A stretch of DNA of 64,000 bases from Flavobacterium sp. xlx-214. GTDB lineage: Bacteria; Bacteroidota; Bacteroidia; Flavobacteriales; Flavobacteriaceae. The position numbers were made by a program, and so were the translations under genes. How positions within the stretch are numbered: position 1 is the first letter of the stretch; each line of letters begins with the position of its first letter. Below the pieces are notes generated by a model. It was given only the letters and a program-made list of their open reading frames with translations, made no database searches and was not told where the DNA came from. The DNA is taken from contig NZ_CP059431.1 of NCBI RefSeq assembly GCF_013874595.1, forward strand, positions 2,418,001 to 2,482,000, given 5' to 3'. This document shows positions 52,197 through 60,273 of the stretch, piece after piece.

Positions 52197-54576
52197 TATA
52201 ATATTTGATGTAATCTGAATAGCTAAAAAATTTAAAATGAGCTAAATCAAAGGTTGTGTTAATAGTTAAGCGTAATGCTTTTAAATTGGTAATATCTTGC
52301 AAATCTTCAATTGTTATTTCTTCAATTTCTGAAGTAAAATAATTTTGAATTTGTAAATATTGAATGTAATTTAAGTATTCCGTTTTTTCTAAATCGTTTA
52401 AATATACAATTACTAATTTATTGGCTTGTACTAAACGCTCTGTAGAATCTTTAATGGTTGCTTTTGCCAAACGTTTTTTAAGAATTTCATAACGTATATC
52501 ATTATTTCCTTCCACATCAAAACGTTTTTCATCCATTCTAAATTTAATAGAAACAGCTTCGTTATACACAATAATTAAACTGGTTAATTGCATATCAAAA
52601 CTTAGTTTTTCTTTTACTCTTTGATGCGATACAACCATTTTACACATTACTTGTATTTGCCACAAACGCAAATTGTACAAATAAATAACATCAAAAACTT
52701 GTTTAGGTGCAATGCTGGCACCAATAAATAAATTATGCTCAATACCATCGGTTCTAAAACGATCAAAATAATGCGGATACACTTTTTGAATAATTGCTTG
52801 CTCTTCATCAATAATATCACTTAAATTTTTATTGATGCTTTGAATAGCAATATCGTATTTCTTACGCTGATTTAAAAAACGTTCGGTTTTAGGATCAATT
52901 TGCTCTTTGTATTTTTGAATGATTTTTTTGTATTGTTCTTTTTCGCTTAGCTTTTTAATTAAAGGATGAAAATTATCAACAATGTATCGGTTAATTTGTG
53001 CCTCGGCAACAAACTGATTTTTCTTTAATTGATTTTGAAAATAAATAACTTCGTGAATACGTTGATCAAAAAGCAACTCTTCTTCAAAAGGTTTTACAAA
53101 CTCAAGAATATTTAAAATTTCTTTTAGCTGTTTTTTTAAATCGGCAAGCATTGCTTTGTTTCTAAAACCAGATGATCCTTGAATATCGGTTTCGCCATAT
53201 AACGGAAAAATGCCTTCAAATTCAATCTGTTTTAGAACATTTTGATCTTTAACATTTTTTGCATAAAACAATTTTTGAGCTTCTTCTTCAAATTTCCAGT
53301 TTACACTTGGGTGAATAGTAGTGTATTCACGCTGAATAATAGCATCAATTTCATTTTTAACATCATTATGGTAGCGCTCAAACGTATCATTCAATAAAGG
53401 CATTACATCGTTTAACTTATTGGCGTTTATGGTGTGCAAAGCATAAGGCGTAGCGCTGTAAAGTTCTATATATGCCTGAAAACCATCGTTTTTACGAATA
53501 GGCGCTAATATAAAACTCTGTATGTTGCGCGATTGTAAATAATCTAAATACGGAATCCATTCTTTATGATGATACAATTGCTTGATATCCGTTACACAAT
53601 AATACTCTTCTTTTTGATCAAGTTCTTTAAAAAATTGAGTTGCAGCGCCAATAACTTCTTTTGAAACTTTTTTATTATAAAGATTAAAAACACTTGGAAA
53701 TTCAACCTTTGCTGGTAAATCAATAAACGTACGACTATCATTATTGACAAAAAACACACCAAAACCAATGTCTTTGATTTTAAAAATTGATTTAAAAATA
53801 TCTTGCGCAATAGAAACACTCATATTTTCTTGGCCCGCTTTTAACAAATTGGTTTTTATGTTAGAAATGGTGTTTTCAATAGTAACATCAAACAGTGTTA
53901 AAATACCAAAGCCTTTTAAAATCCAGCTGTGATTAGGGAATTTTTGTTTCCAAATTTCAACATCATCAAAACTATTTTTTAATAGTTGAATATCTTCTTT
54001 GGTAATGGTAACCGCATTTTCTGTAGGAATTAATTCGCAAAAATCGCCATTATAAACAATTCTATAATGACGATTTACGCCATTCTTGTCAGGAATATCG
54101 TAAAAAAGAGGTCGCGTTAAATCGAAATTTTCTCCGTAATGCGTGTTTAAAATTAAACAGCAACTAAAAATGTAGTATTGATCATTGGTAAAATCACGAA
54201 TGTTGATTTCAAACTCCTCACCTGCATCATTAATAATTTGCTGAAAACGCTTGGTAAAATTGAAATTGAAATTCTGAAAAGGCAAACTCACCGCCTTAAT
54301 TTCATTGTATGTTAAAGCCGTAGGAAACAAATCGGCTAATAAGTTGTGTATTAAATCTAAATTTTGGTAGATCGTTTTTTTGGAAGTTACACCAGTATAC
54401 AATTCCGGTACTTTGTTCACTTCTTCAATAAGCGATTGGGCATAAACTGCACGATAAGGTGCATCTTTCTCTTTTGTTATCTCTTTTAAAGAATCAACAA
54501 CTTTATGAAACGAAATAACCGAAAAAAAGGGGCTAACTGTAAATTGATCGATATTTAAATTTAATTCTTTGTCCAT
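52186..54576 (-). CDS. Large cytoplasmic protein with a GAF-like region
   Basis: A 796-residue soluble protein. The N-terminal half resembles flavobacterial proteins annotated as GAF-domain containing (LIHNLLADLFPTALTYNEIK near residue 72, NFNFTKRFQQIINDAGEEFE near residue 104). A GAF-like segment seems to lie around residues 335-400 (FILAPIRKNDGFQAYIELYS). Long helical regions follow (about 410-600), ending with a domain containing YEILKKRLAKATIKDSTERL. No kinase, GGDEF or DNA-binding motif is visible, so it is probably a sensor or scaffold. It overlaps the HD-effector gene by 11 nt at the 3' ends and is divergent from blaI. Confidence 0.65.
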   Translation of the reverse strand: MDKELNLNIDQFTVSPFFSVISFHKVVDSLKEITKEKDAPYRAVYAQSLIEEVNKVPELYTGVTSKKTIYQNLDLIHNLLADLFPTALTYNEIKAVSLPFQNFNFNFTKRFQQIINDAGEEFEINIRDFTNDQYYIFSCCLILNTHYGENFDLTRPLFYDIPDKNGVNRHYRIVYNGDFCELIPTENAVTITKEDIQLLKNSFDDVEIWKQKFPNHSWILKGFGILTLFDVTIENTISNIKTNLLKAGQENMSVSIAQDIFKSIFKIKDIGFGVFFVNNDSRTFIDLPAKVEFPSVFNLYNKKVSKEVIGAATQFFKELDQKEEYYCVTDIKQLYHHKEWIPYLDYLQSRNIQSFILAPIRKNDGFQAYIELYSATPYALHTINANKLNDVMPLLNDTFERYHNDVKNEIDAIIQREYTTIHPSVNWKFEEEAQKLFYAKNVKDQNVLKQIEFEGIFPLYGETDIQGSSGFRNKAMLADLKKQLKEILNILEFVKPFEEELLFDQRIHEVIYFQNQLKKNQFVAEAQINRYIVDNFHPLIKKLSEKEQYKKIIQKYKEQIDPKTERFLNQRKKYDIAIQSINKNLSDIIDEEQAIIQKVYPHYFDRFRTDGIEHNLFIGASIAPKQVFDVIYLYNLRLWQIQVMCKMVVSHQRVKEKLSFDMQLTSLIIVYNEAVSIKFRMDEKRFDVEGNNDIRYEILKKRLAKATIKDSTERLVQANKLVIVYLNDLEKTEYLNYIQYLQIQNYFTSEIEEITIEDLQDITNLKALRLTINTTFDLAHFKFFSYSDYIKYYTTT

Positions 54577-54593
54577 ACAAAAATGATGAATAA

Positions 54594-54601
54594 CAAAGGT
54601 A
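54594..54601 (-). promoter_or_regulatory. Candidate -7 element (TACCTTTG) for the GAF-like gene
   Basis: Exact TAnnTTTG on the minus strand, 17 nt before the ATG at 54576. The expected -33 position (about 54621) lies just beside the first BlaI-type operator dyad. Confidence 0.5.
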
Positions 54602-54625
54602 ACACATTTTAAAAAGAATTTTAAA

Positions 54626-54681
54626 AACTAAAAAACTAGTTTAAAAACTATATAAATAGTTGTGTAACTAAAAAAATAGTT
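54626..54681. promoter_or_regulatory. Three tandem BlaI-type operator dyads, 20-bp period
   Basis: Each unit is the 16-bp dyad AACTA-N6-TAGTT: 54626-54641, 54646-54661 and 54666-54681. The starts are exactly 20 bp apart, about two helical turns. Unit 3 ends where the blaI -7 box begins, and unit 2 covers its -33 TTG. Unit 1 borders the divergent GAF-like promoter. The placement fits repression by the adjacent BlaI-family protein. Confidence 0.75.
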
Positions 54682-54689
54682 TAATTTTG
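54660..54689 (+). promoter_or_regulatory. blaI promoter, TTG-N19-TAATTTTG
   Basis: TTG at 54660-54662 and TAATTTTG at 54682-54689 with exactly 19 nt between them, a full match to the Bacteroidota promoter pattern. It starts the blaI-M56 operon (ATG at 54708) and is covered by two of the operator dyads. Confidence 0.75.
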
Positions 54690-54707
54690 AATTAAATAAA
54701 GTAAGCA

Positions 54708-55070
54708 ATGGAAAAACTAACCAATAAAGAAGAAGAAATAATGCAAGTGCTTTGGCAACTAGAAAAAGCTTTTGTAAACGATATACTAGAAAAAATGCCC
54801 GAGCCAAAACCACATTACAACACGCTGTCTACAATTGTACGCTTGTTAGAAGAAAAAGGTTTTGTGGCACACAAAAGTTATGGAAAATCACACCAATATT
54901 ATCCTTTAATTAGCCTGGAAGCTTACAGAGGTGTTTATGTAAAAGAATCTATCAAAAAGTATTTTGATAATTCGGTTGCCAATTTAGTCAATTACTTTGT
55001 GAAGGATGAAAAACTAACAGAAACTGAAATCCGAGAACTACTAAACATTATCGAAAAAAATAAAAAATAA
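54708..55070 (+). CDS. BlaI/MecI/CopY-family transcriptional repressor
   Basis: A 120-residue winged-helix repressor that binds dyad operators as a dimer and is released when the partner membrane protease is activated. The N-terminal domain is seen in KLTNKEEEIMQVLWQLEKAF, DILEKMPEPKPHYNTLSTIV and RLLEEKGFVAHKSYGKSHQY. The C-terminal dimer helix is near FVKDEKLTETEIRELLNIIE. The M56 gene follows after 4 nt. The three tandem dyads just upstream are its probable autoregulatory sites. The signal sensed is unknown, as beta-lactamase genes are not present nearby. Confidence 0.95.
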   Translation: MEKLTNKEEEIMQVLWQLEKAFVNDILEKMPEPKPHYNTLSTIVRLLEEKGFVAHKSYGKSHQYYPLISLEAYRGVYVKESIKKYFDNSVANLVNYFVKDEKLTETEIRELLNIIEKNKK

Positions 55071-55074
55071 GCGT

Positions 55075-57261
55075 ATGGAAATCATATTCATCTATATTCT
55101 TAAAGCAAATGGTTTACTCATCTTTTTTTGGATGTTTTACAAAGTATTCCTTCAAAAAGAAACCTTTTATACTATTAATCGTTGGTATTTTATAAGTACC
55201 CTTTTGATTGCTTTTATTTTGCCGCTGATTTATTTCACTAAAATAGAAGAAATTGTTCTTAACAATGCTATTTCAAGTTTTGATTCTAATAGTGTAATGG
55301 TTTCAAATCAAACTTTAGCACCAATCCAACAATGGTATGAACATATAAATTGGCTGTTAGTATTGTTTATTATTCTAGCAGCAATATCTTTCATAAGAAT
55401 AGTGTTGCGTGTGCATCATATTGCAAAAATGATACAATTTATTACAAGACTACCTGTTCACAACTTAAATAAAACCATTCGTTTATCTTCAAAAGATACT
55501 ACAGTTTACAGTTTTTACAAATGGATTGTAGTTCCGAAAGAAATCGTACAAAACGAAAACTATTCGCTTTTATTACAACATGAAACCATTCATTTAACCC
55601 AAAAACACACCTTTGATTTAGTTTTGATTAGTTTCGTTATCGATTTCTTTTGGTTCAATCCGTTCTTAAAAATGTTACGTAAAGACATGAACCTTAATTT
55701 AGAATTTTTAGTTGATGCCAAAATGGCAACCACAGAAAACAGCTATTTATATCAAAAAAGTTTACTACAATACCAACAAATACACCCTGTAAATGAATTG
55801 GTAAATGCTTTTCAGGCAACCGATTTAAAAAAACGCATTTTACAATTAAATACACAAAAATCAAACCATATGAAAAAACTTAAATTTTTATTAGCAACGC
55901 CTGCCCTATTCACTTTTTTTGGCTTGTTTCAAATTGAAACCGTTGCCCAAATTACAACTCTTGAAGTACAGGATACAGAAGAAAATTATTTTTTAGTAAG
56001 AGACAACTTTACAAAGGATGATTTTGCTAAACTAACAAAGAATCTTAAAGAAAATTATAATATTGATTTTAGTGTACGCAATGTTAAATTTGATAACAAC
56101 AAAATTAAATCGTTAGATTATACCATTAGAAATAAAGATCTTAAAATATCTACATCAGAAAGAAATTCTGATAATAATAAAAATATAGATCCATTTTTAA
56201 TCATTGTAAGTCCAAACAATAACAAGCCTTTTAGAGTTGAAAAATATGATGCGAAACCTAAATACTCTTACACTGTTGATAATGAACTGGAGCCTAATTT
56301 TACAATTACAGAAGAAGAATGGAAAGATGCTAGTTGGATAAATAAAATAAGCACTAATCAAAAGGTAATATATATAATTGATGGTAAAAAAAGTTCAATA
56401 GGTGCAGCTTATACCTTAAATCCAAAAGATATTTTATCAATTAATGTACACAGAGATCAAGAAACTAAAGCTAAATTTAAGGAAGATGTTGATAATGTAG
56501 TGATCATTAAAACGAAAAAAATAAAGGATATAACAAATTTAGATAAGGATTTAGAATTGTTGCTTTCTGACAGAAAAGCTTTTGACAGAATTGCTGCAAA
56601 ATACCCTATTTATGTAGATAATATACTTTTGACTAAAAAGGAATTAAAAAAATTTGACACCAAAACAATCAGATCAATGTATGTTGATGAGAATAAAATA
56701 GAAATTAAATTAACAACAAAAAAAAGTGAAACTGAAACTTTCTCTTTTAACATTGCAAACAATGATACTGGTAAACCTTCTGATAAAATCCTTATTAACG
56801 GTAAAGAATCAACACAAGAAGAATTAAAAAAACATATTGATGAAGTAAATACAAAAGAACCTTTACGTTTAAGAGGTAGTTTATTCAATAATTCACAAGT
56901 TAATATATTTAGAATTAATCATAATCCACAATATAGAACAATTGAGGAAACATATGTTATATCTAAAAATGGAGATGGATCAAACAGTAAAAGGACGGTT
57001 TACAAAGATGCAGATGGTAAAGTTGTAAAAATTGAAGATTCAAACGATAATCAACAATTATCAAATAATAAGATAGTGACTAGTAATTTAATATATGTGG
57101 TTGATGGAACTAAAGTTCTTGAAGATGATTTTAGAAGTATACATCCAAATAACATTGAAAGCATAACCGTTTTAAAAGATAAGGTATCAAAAGAAAAATA
57201 TAATGCTTTATTCAAAGATGGAATACTTGTCATCACTACAAAAAAGAATACAAAAAGTTAA
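55075..57261 (+). CDS. BlaR1-like M56 metallopeptidase with plug-like C-terminal repeats
   Basis: A 728-residue inner membrane sensor/protease. About four transmembrane helices lie in residues 1-290 (near 10-22, 40-54, 93-111 and 270-284). The zinc site is LLQHETIHLTQKHTFD (HETIH 169-173), with DAKMA downstream near 214. Unlike BlaR1 there is no penicillin-binding domain. The periplasmic part holds a domain near residues 310-370 shared with the secreted protein at 45912, and two copies of a TonB-plug-like unit (IYIIDGKKS to VVIIKTKK near residues 445-485, and IYVVDGTKV to ILVITTKK near 675-725). It presumably cleaves or triggers cleavage of the BlaI repressor on sensing an envelope signal. 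Confidence 0.9.
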   Translation: MEIIFIYILKANGLLIFFWMFYKVFLQKETFYTINRWYFISTLLIAFILPLIYFTKIEEIVLNNAISSFDSNSVMVSNQTLAPIQQWYEHINWLLVLFIILAAISFIRIVLRVHHIAKMIQFITRLPVHNLNKTIRLSSKDTTVYSFYKWIVVPKEIVQNENYSLLLQHETIHLTQKHTFDLVLISFVIDFFWFNPFLKMLRKDMNLNLEFLVDAKMATTENSYLYQKSLLQYQQIHPVNELVNAFQATDLKKRILQLNTQKSNHMKKLKFLLATPALFTFFGLFQIETVAQITTLEVQDTEENYFLVRDNFTKDDFAKLTKNLKENYNIDFSVRNVKFDNNKIKSLDYTIRNKDLKISTSERNSDNNKNIDPFLIIVSPNNNKPFRVEKYDAKPKYSYTVDNELEPNFTITEEEWKDASWINKISTNQKVIYIIDGKKSSIGAAYTLNPKDILSINVHRDQETKAKFKEDVDNVVIIKTKKIKDITNLDKDLELLLSDRKAFDRIAAKYPIYVDNILLTKKELKKFDTKTIRSMYVDENKIEIKLTTKKSETETFSFNIANNDTGKPSDKILINGKESTQEELKKHIDEVNTKEPLRLRGSLFNNSQVNIFRINHNPQYRTIEETYVISKNGDGSNSKRTVYKDADGKVVKIEDSNDNQQLSNNKIVTSNLIYVVDGTKVLEDDFRSIHPNNIESITVLKDKVSKEKYNALFKDGILVITTKKNTKS

Positions 57262-57263
57262 AT

Positions 57264-57296
57264 AAAAAAGCCTTACAAATTTGGAAGGCTTTTTTT
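57264..57296 (+). terminator. Terminator of the blaI-M56 operon
   Basis: An 11-bp stem, AAAAAAGCCTT (57264-57274) with AAGGCTTTTTT (57285-57295) and a 10-nt loop, followed by Ts. Confidence 0.85.
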
Positions 57297-57368
57297 AAGA
57301 CTTATTATTATATGTCTATTTTTTTTTATTATATTATAAACATCAAACCTTAATTTCAGAGAAAAAGA

Positions 57369-58010
57369 TCAATTCTTATCTTCTAACATAGGTACAAATC
57401 GAAAATCTCCAAATTCGTGTTGTTCAAAATGTGTTTCAGAAGTTCTTATCAACAAAGTCATCACTTGTACGTCATCACCTACAGGAATAACCAGCCTTCC
57501 TCCTACTTTTAATTGCGCCATTAAAGGTTGCGGAATAAATGGTGCGCCAGCAGTTACAATAATACCATCAAAAGGGGCATCATTAGGCAAACCTTTGTAT
57601 CCATCTCCAAATGAAACAACACGTGGTCTGTAACCTAATTTAGGTAATAAAACAGATGTTTTTCGATACAATTCATTCTGACGTTCAACAGTAAACACCT
57701 TAGCTCCCATTTTACACAGCACAGCTGTTTGATAGCCAGAGCCTGTACCTATTTCTAAAATTTTATCATCGGGTTTTACTTGCAATAATTGCGATTGAAA
57801 AGCAACAGTAAAAGGCTGAGAAATAGTTTGCCCAGCACCAATAGGAAAAGCAGTATCTTGATAAGCAAAATCGTGAAAACCAGATTCTAAAAACAAATGG
57901 CGAGGTATAGCATTCATTGCATTTAATACATTAGTATCGTAAATACCCTTTTGCGCCAATAATTGTACTAACTGGTTTCTTAATCCTTGATGTTTAGCAG
58001 TATCTTTCAC
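57369..58010 (-). CDS. pcm: Protein-L-isoaspartate(D-aspartate) O-methyltransferase
   Basis: A 213-residue SAM-dependent repair enzyme that methylates isoaspartyl residues in damaged proteins. The N-terminus is RNQLVQLLAQKGIYDTNVLN, then IPRHLFLESGFHDFAYQDTA. FPIGAGQTISQPFTVAFQSQ is the family signature, and the SAM site is ILEIGTGSGYQTAVLCKMGA. The end reads GGRLVIPVGDDVQVMTLLIR. Full length. Its own TAATTTTG promoter-like element lies in the divergent region shared with the Gfo/Idh/MocA gene. Confidence 0.97.
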   Translation of the reverse strand: MKDTAKHQGLRNQLVQLLAQKGIYDTNVLNAMNAIPRHLFLESGFHDFAYQDTAFPIGAGQTISQPFTVAFQSQLLQVKPDDKILEIGTGSGYQTAVLCKMGAKVFTVERQNELYRKTSVLLPKLGYRPRVVSFGDGYKGLPNDAPFDGIIVTAGAPFIPQPLMAQLKVGGRLVIPVGDDVQVMTLLIRTSETHFEQHEFGDFRFVPMLEDKN

Positions 58011-58035
58011 GTTTAAAATTCCTTTCTTACTGCAT

Positions 58036-58043
58036 CAAAATTA
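58036..58043 (-). promoter_or_regulatory. Candidate -7 element (TAATTTTG) for pcm
   Basis: Exact TAnnTTTG on the minus strand, 25 nt before the pcm ATG. No clear -33 box. Confidence 0.45.
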
Positions 58044-58141
58044 CATATATTTTTATAGTTAACCCAAGCTTTCAAAATGATTATTTTTAAAATTAAGGTA
58101 ACTTTCGGGTAATAAAACACTTCGGTTTTTCAAATATATTT

Positions 58142-58149
58142 TAACTTTG
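58142..58149 (+). promoter_or_regulatory. Candidate -7 element (TAACTTTG) for the Gfo/Idh/MocA gene
   Basis: Exact TAnnTTTG, 15 nt before the ATG at 58165. The -33 region contains no exact TTTG at 19 nt. Confidence 0.45.
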
Positions 58150-58164
58150 TAAAAAACATTCACT

Positions 58165-59130
58165 ATGTTAAAAATTGGCGTGCTTGGCGCAGGACATTTA
58201 GGCAAAATTCACTTAAGATTATTAAATCAATCAGAAAAATATGAATTGGTAGGGTTTTATGATCCTTCTGAAGAAAATGCAAAAAAAGTAGCAGCAGAAT
58301 TCGGTTATCATTCTTTTAATAGCATTAGCGATTTAATTGCGGCGGTTGATGTGGTTGATATTGTAACTCCTACCCTTTCGCATTATGATTGTGCCGTTGA
58401 AGCTATTAAAGCAAAAAAGCACATTTTCTTAGAAAAACCCATTTCAAATACGGTTGAAGAAGCTGAGCATATTATTACTTTAGCACAAGAATACAACGTA
58501 AAAGGACAAGTGGGGCACGTAGAACGTTTTAACCCGGCGTTTAAGGCTGTAAAAGATAAAATAAACAATCCAATGTTTATTGAAACGCATCGTTTGGCAG
58601 AATTTAATCCTCGTGGTACCGATGTACCTGTGGTTTTAGATTTAATGATTCATGATATTGACGCTATTTTAAGTGTAGTAAACTCGCCTGTAAAAGATAT
58701 TCACGCAACCGGAACTGCCGTTATTAGTGATTCTCCAGACATTGCCAATGCGCGTATTGAGTTTGAAAATGGTTGTGTGGCTAATGTTACATCAAGCCGA
58801 ATTTCTATGAAAAATATGCGTAAAGCACGTTTCTTTCAAAAAGATGCCTACATTTCGGTTGATTATTTAGACAAAATTTGTGAAGTTGTAAAAATGAAAG
58901 ATGCACCTGAAATTCCTGGTGATTTCGATTTAATTCTTCAAAATGCCGAAGGTGTAAAAAAACAGATTTATTTCGACAATCCTAAAGTAGACAGCAACAA
59001 CGCTATTTTAGATGAGTTAGAAACCTTTGCCGATGCTATTACCAACAACACCACACCTATTGTTACCCTACAAGATGGTACCAATGCGTTAAGAATAGCA
59101 CATCGCATCATCAATTGTTTCGGTAAATAA
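58165..59130 (+). CDS. Gfo/Idh/MocA-family oxidoreductase
   Basis: A 321-residue NAD(P)-dependent oxidoreductase. The Rossmann motif is IGVLGAGHLGKIHLRLLNQS, followed by the family signature FLEKPISNTVEEAE near residue 92 and VGHVERFNPAFKAVKDK near residue 117. The C-terminal domain has DLMIHDIDAILSVVNSPVKD. Sugar or inositol derivatives are the usual substrates. The gene lies 44 nt upstream of the 3-hydroxybutyryl-CoA dehydrogenase gene. In flavobacteria these two are often neighbours; a direct metabolic link is not evident. Confidence 0.92.
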   Translation: MLKIGVLGAGHLGKIHLRLLNQSEKYELVGFYDPSEENAKKVAAEFGYHSFNSISDLIAAVDVVDIVTPTLSHYDCAVEAIKAKKHIFLEKPISNTVEEAEHIITLAQEYNVKGQVGHVERFNPAFKAVKDKINNPMFIETHRLAEFNPRGTDVPVVLDLMIHDIDAILSVVNSPVKDIHATGTAVISDSPDIANARIEFENGCVANVTSSRISMKNMRKARFFQKDAYISVDYLDKICEVVKMKDAPEIPGDFDLILQNAEGVKKQIYFDNPKVDSNNAILDELETFADAITNNTTPIVTLQDGTNALRIAHRIINCFGK

Positions 59131-59174
59131 ATTAATTAAAGTATATTCGCATAAATTCGTATTAAAAAATAAAA

Positions 59175-60062
59175 ATGAAAAATATAGCTGTAATTGGTGC
59201 AGGAACAATGGGTAACGGAATTGCTCATACATTTGCACAAAAAGGATTTAAAGTTTGTTTAATTGATATTTCAGACAAAGCTATTGAGCGTGGAATGAAT
59301 ACCATTCTTGCTAATTTAGATCGTATGATTGCTAAAGGATCTATCACAGAAGCCGACAAAAAAGCAACTATTGAAAACATCATTACTTATACCGATGTAA
59401 AAGACGGTGTTGTAAATGCCGATTTAGTAGTTGAAGCTGCTACTGAAAATGTTACGTTGAAATTAAACATCTTTAAAGAATTAAGCGAAGTTTGCAGAGA
59501 AGATGTTATTTTAGCATCAAACACATCATCTATCTCAATTACGCAAATTGCAGCAGTAGTTAAAAATCCAGAGCGTGTAATTGGTATGCACTTTATGAAT
59601 CCGGTGCCTATTATGAAATTGGTTGAAATTATCCGTGGATACAATACAACCGACGAGGTTACTAAAAAAATTATGGATTTATCTTTAGCTTTAGGAAAAA
59701 CGCCTACAGAAGTAAACGATTATCCTGGTTTTGTTGCCAACCGTATTTTAATGCCAATGATTAACGAATCTATCGAAACATTATACAACGGCGTTGCTGG
59801 TGTTTCTGAAATTGATACCGTAATGAAATTAGGTATGGCACATCCAATGGGGCCATTACAATTAGCCGATTTTATTGGTTTAGATGTTTGTTTATCTATC
59901 TTAAATGTAATGTACGATGGATTTAAAAACCCTAAATACGCTCCGTGTCCATTATTAGTAAACATGGTAATGGCAGGCAAATTAGGTGTAAAATCTGGTG
60001 AAGGTTTTTACGATTATTCTGAAAGCAAAAAAGCAGAAAAAGTTGCAAAAATGTTTGCATAA
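59175..60062 (+). CDS. 3-Hydroxybutyryl-CoA dehydrogenase
   Basis: A 295-residue NAD-dependent 3-hydroxyacyl-CoA dehydrogenase acting in fatty acid or butyrate metabolism. The nucleotide site is IAVIGAGTMGNGIAHTFAQK. The middle has ILASNTSSISITQIA and GMHFMNPVPIMKLVEII, with the catalytic histidine. The C-terminal domain includes DYPGFVANRILMPMINESIE, PMGPLQLADFIGLDVCLSIL and GVKSGEGFYDY. It is the single-domain PaaH/Hbd type without a fused enoyl-CoA hydratase. A terminator and an intergenic repeat follow. Confidence 0.95.
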   Translation: MKNIAVIGAGTMGNGIAHTFAQKGFKVCLIDISDKAIERGMNTILANLDRMIAKGSITEADKKATIENIITYTDVKDGVVNADLVVEAATENVTLKLNIFKELSEVCREDVILASNTSSISITQIAAVVKNPERVIGMHFMNPVPIMKLVEIIRGYNTTDEVTKKIMDLSLALGKTPTEVNDYPGFVANRILMPMINESIETLYNGVAGVSEIDTVMKLGMAHPMGPLQLADFIGLDVCLSILNVMYDGFKNPKYAPCPLLVNMVMAGKLGVKSGEGFYDYSESKKAEKVAKMFA

Positions 60063-60083
60063 ACATATAGAAAATAAAGTTTT

Positions 60084-60115
60084 AAAGACGATTGAACGTT
60101 GTTCAATTGTCTTTT
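60084..60115 (+). terminator. Terminator of the 3-hydroxybutyryl-CoA dehydrogenase gene
   Basis: A 14-bp stem, AAAGACGATTGAAC (60084-60097) with GTTCAATTGTCTTT (60101-60114), one G-U pair and a 3-nt loop, followed by a T-rich stretch. Confidence 0.85.
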
Positions 60116-60152
60116 CTGCTTTTTTTAAGTTATCGTAATGATTTCAAACGTT

Positions 60153-60229
60153 TTGTCATTCCGAACTTGTTTTGGAATCACATCTTGAAATTTAAATAAT
60201 GAGAAGCTGAACCAAGTTCAGCTTGACAA
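60153..60229. repeat. REP/MITE-like intergenic repeat, copy 2
   Basis: A 77-bp non-coding element with inverted ends TTGTCATTCCGAACTTG (from 60153) and CAAGTTCAGCTTGACAA (to 60229). An internal imperfect palindrome GAACTTG/CAAGTTC is present. It shares its termini with the shorter copy at 1311-1353. Of the 211-base gap 60063-60273, this element and the terminator are the only recognisable contents. Confidence 0.65.
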
Positions 60230-60273
60230 TAACTGTATCAGCAGAAACTATTTATTAATTTGATTTTAAATAA

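Noticed and set aside
54708..57261. Beta-lactam resistance locus
   Set aside because: BlaI/M56 pairs suggest it, but there is no penicillin-binding sensor domain and no beta-lactamase or PBP2a gene nearby.
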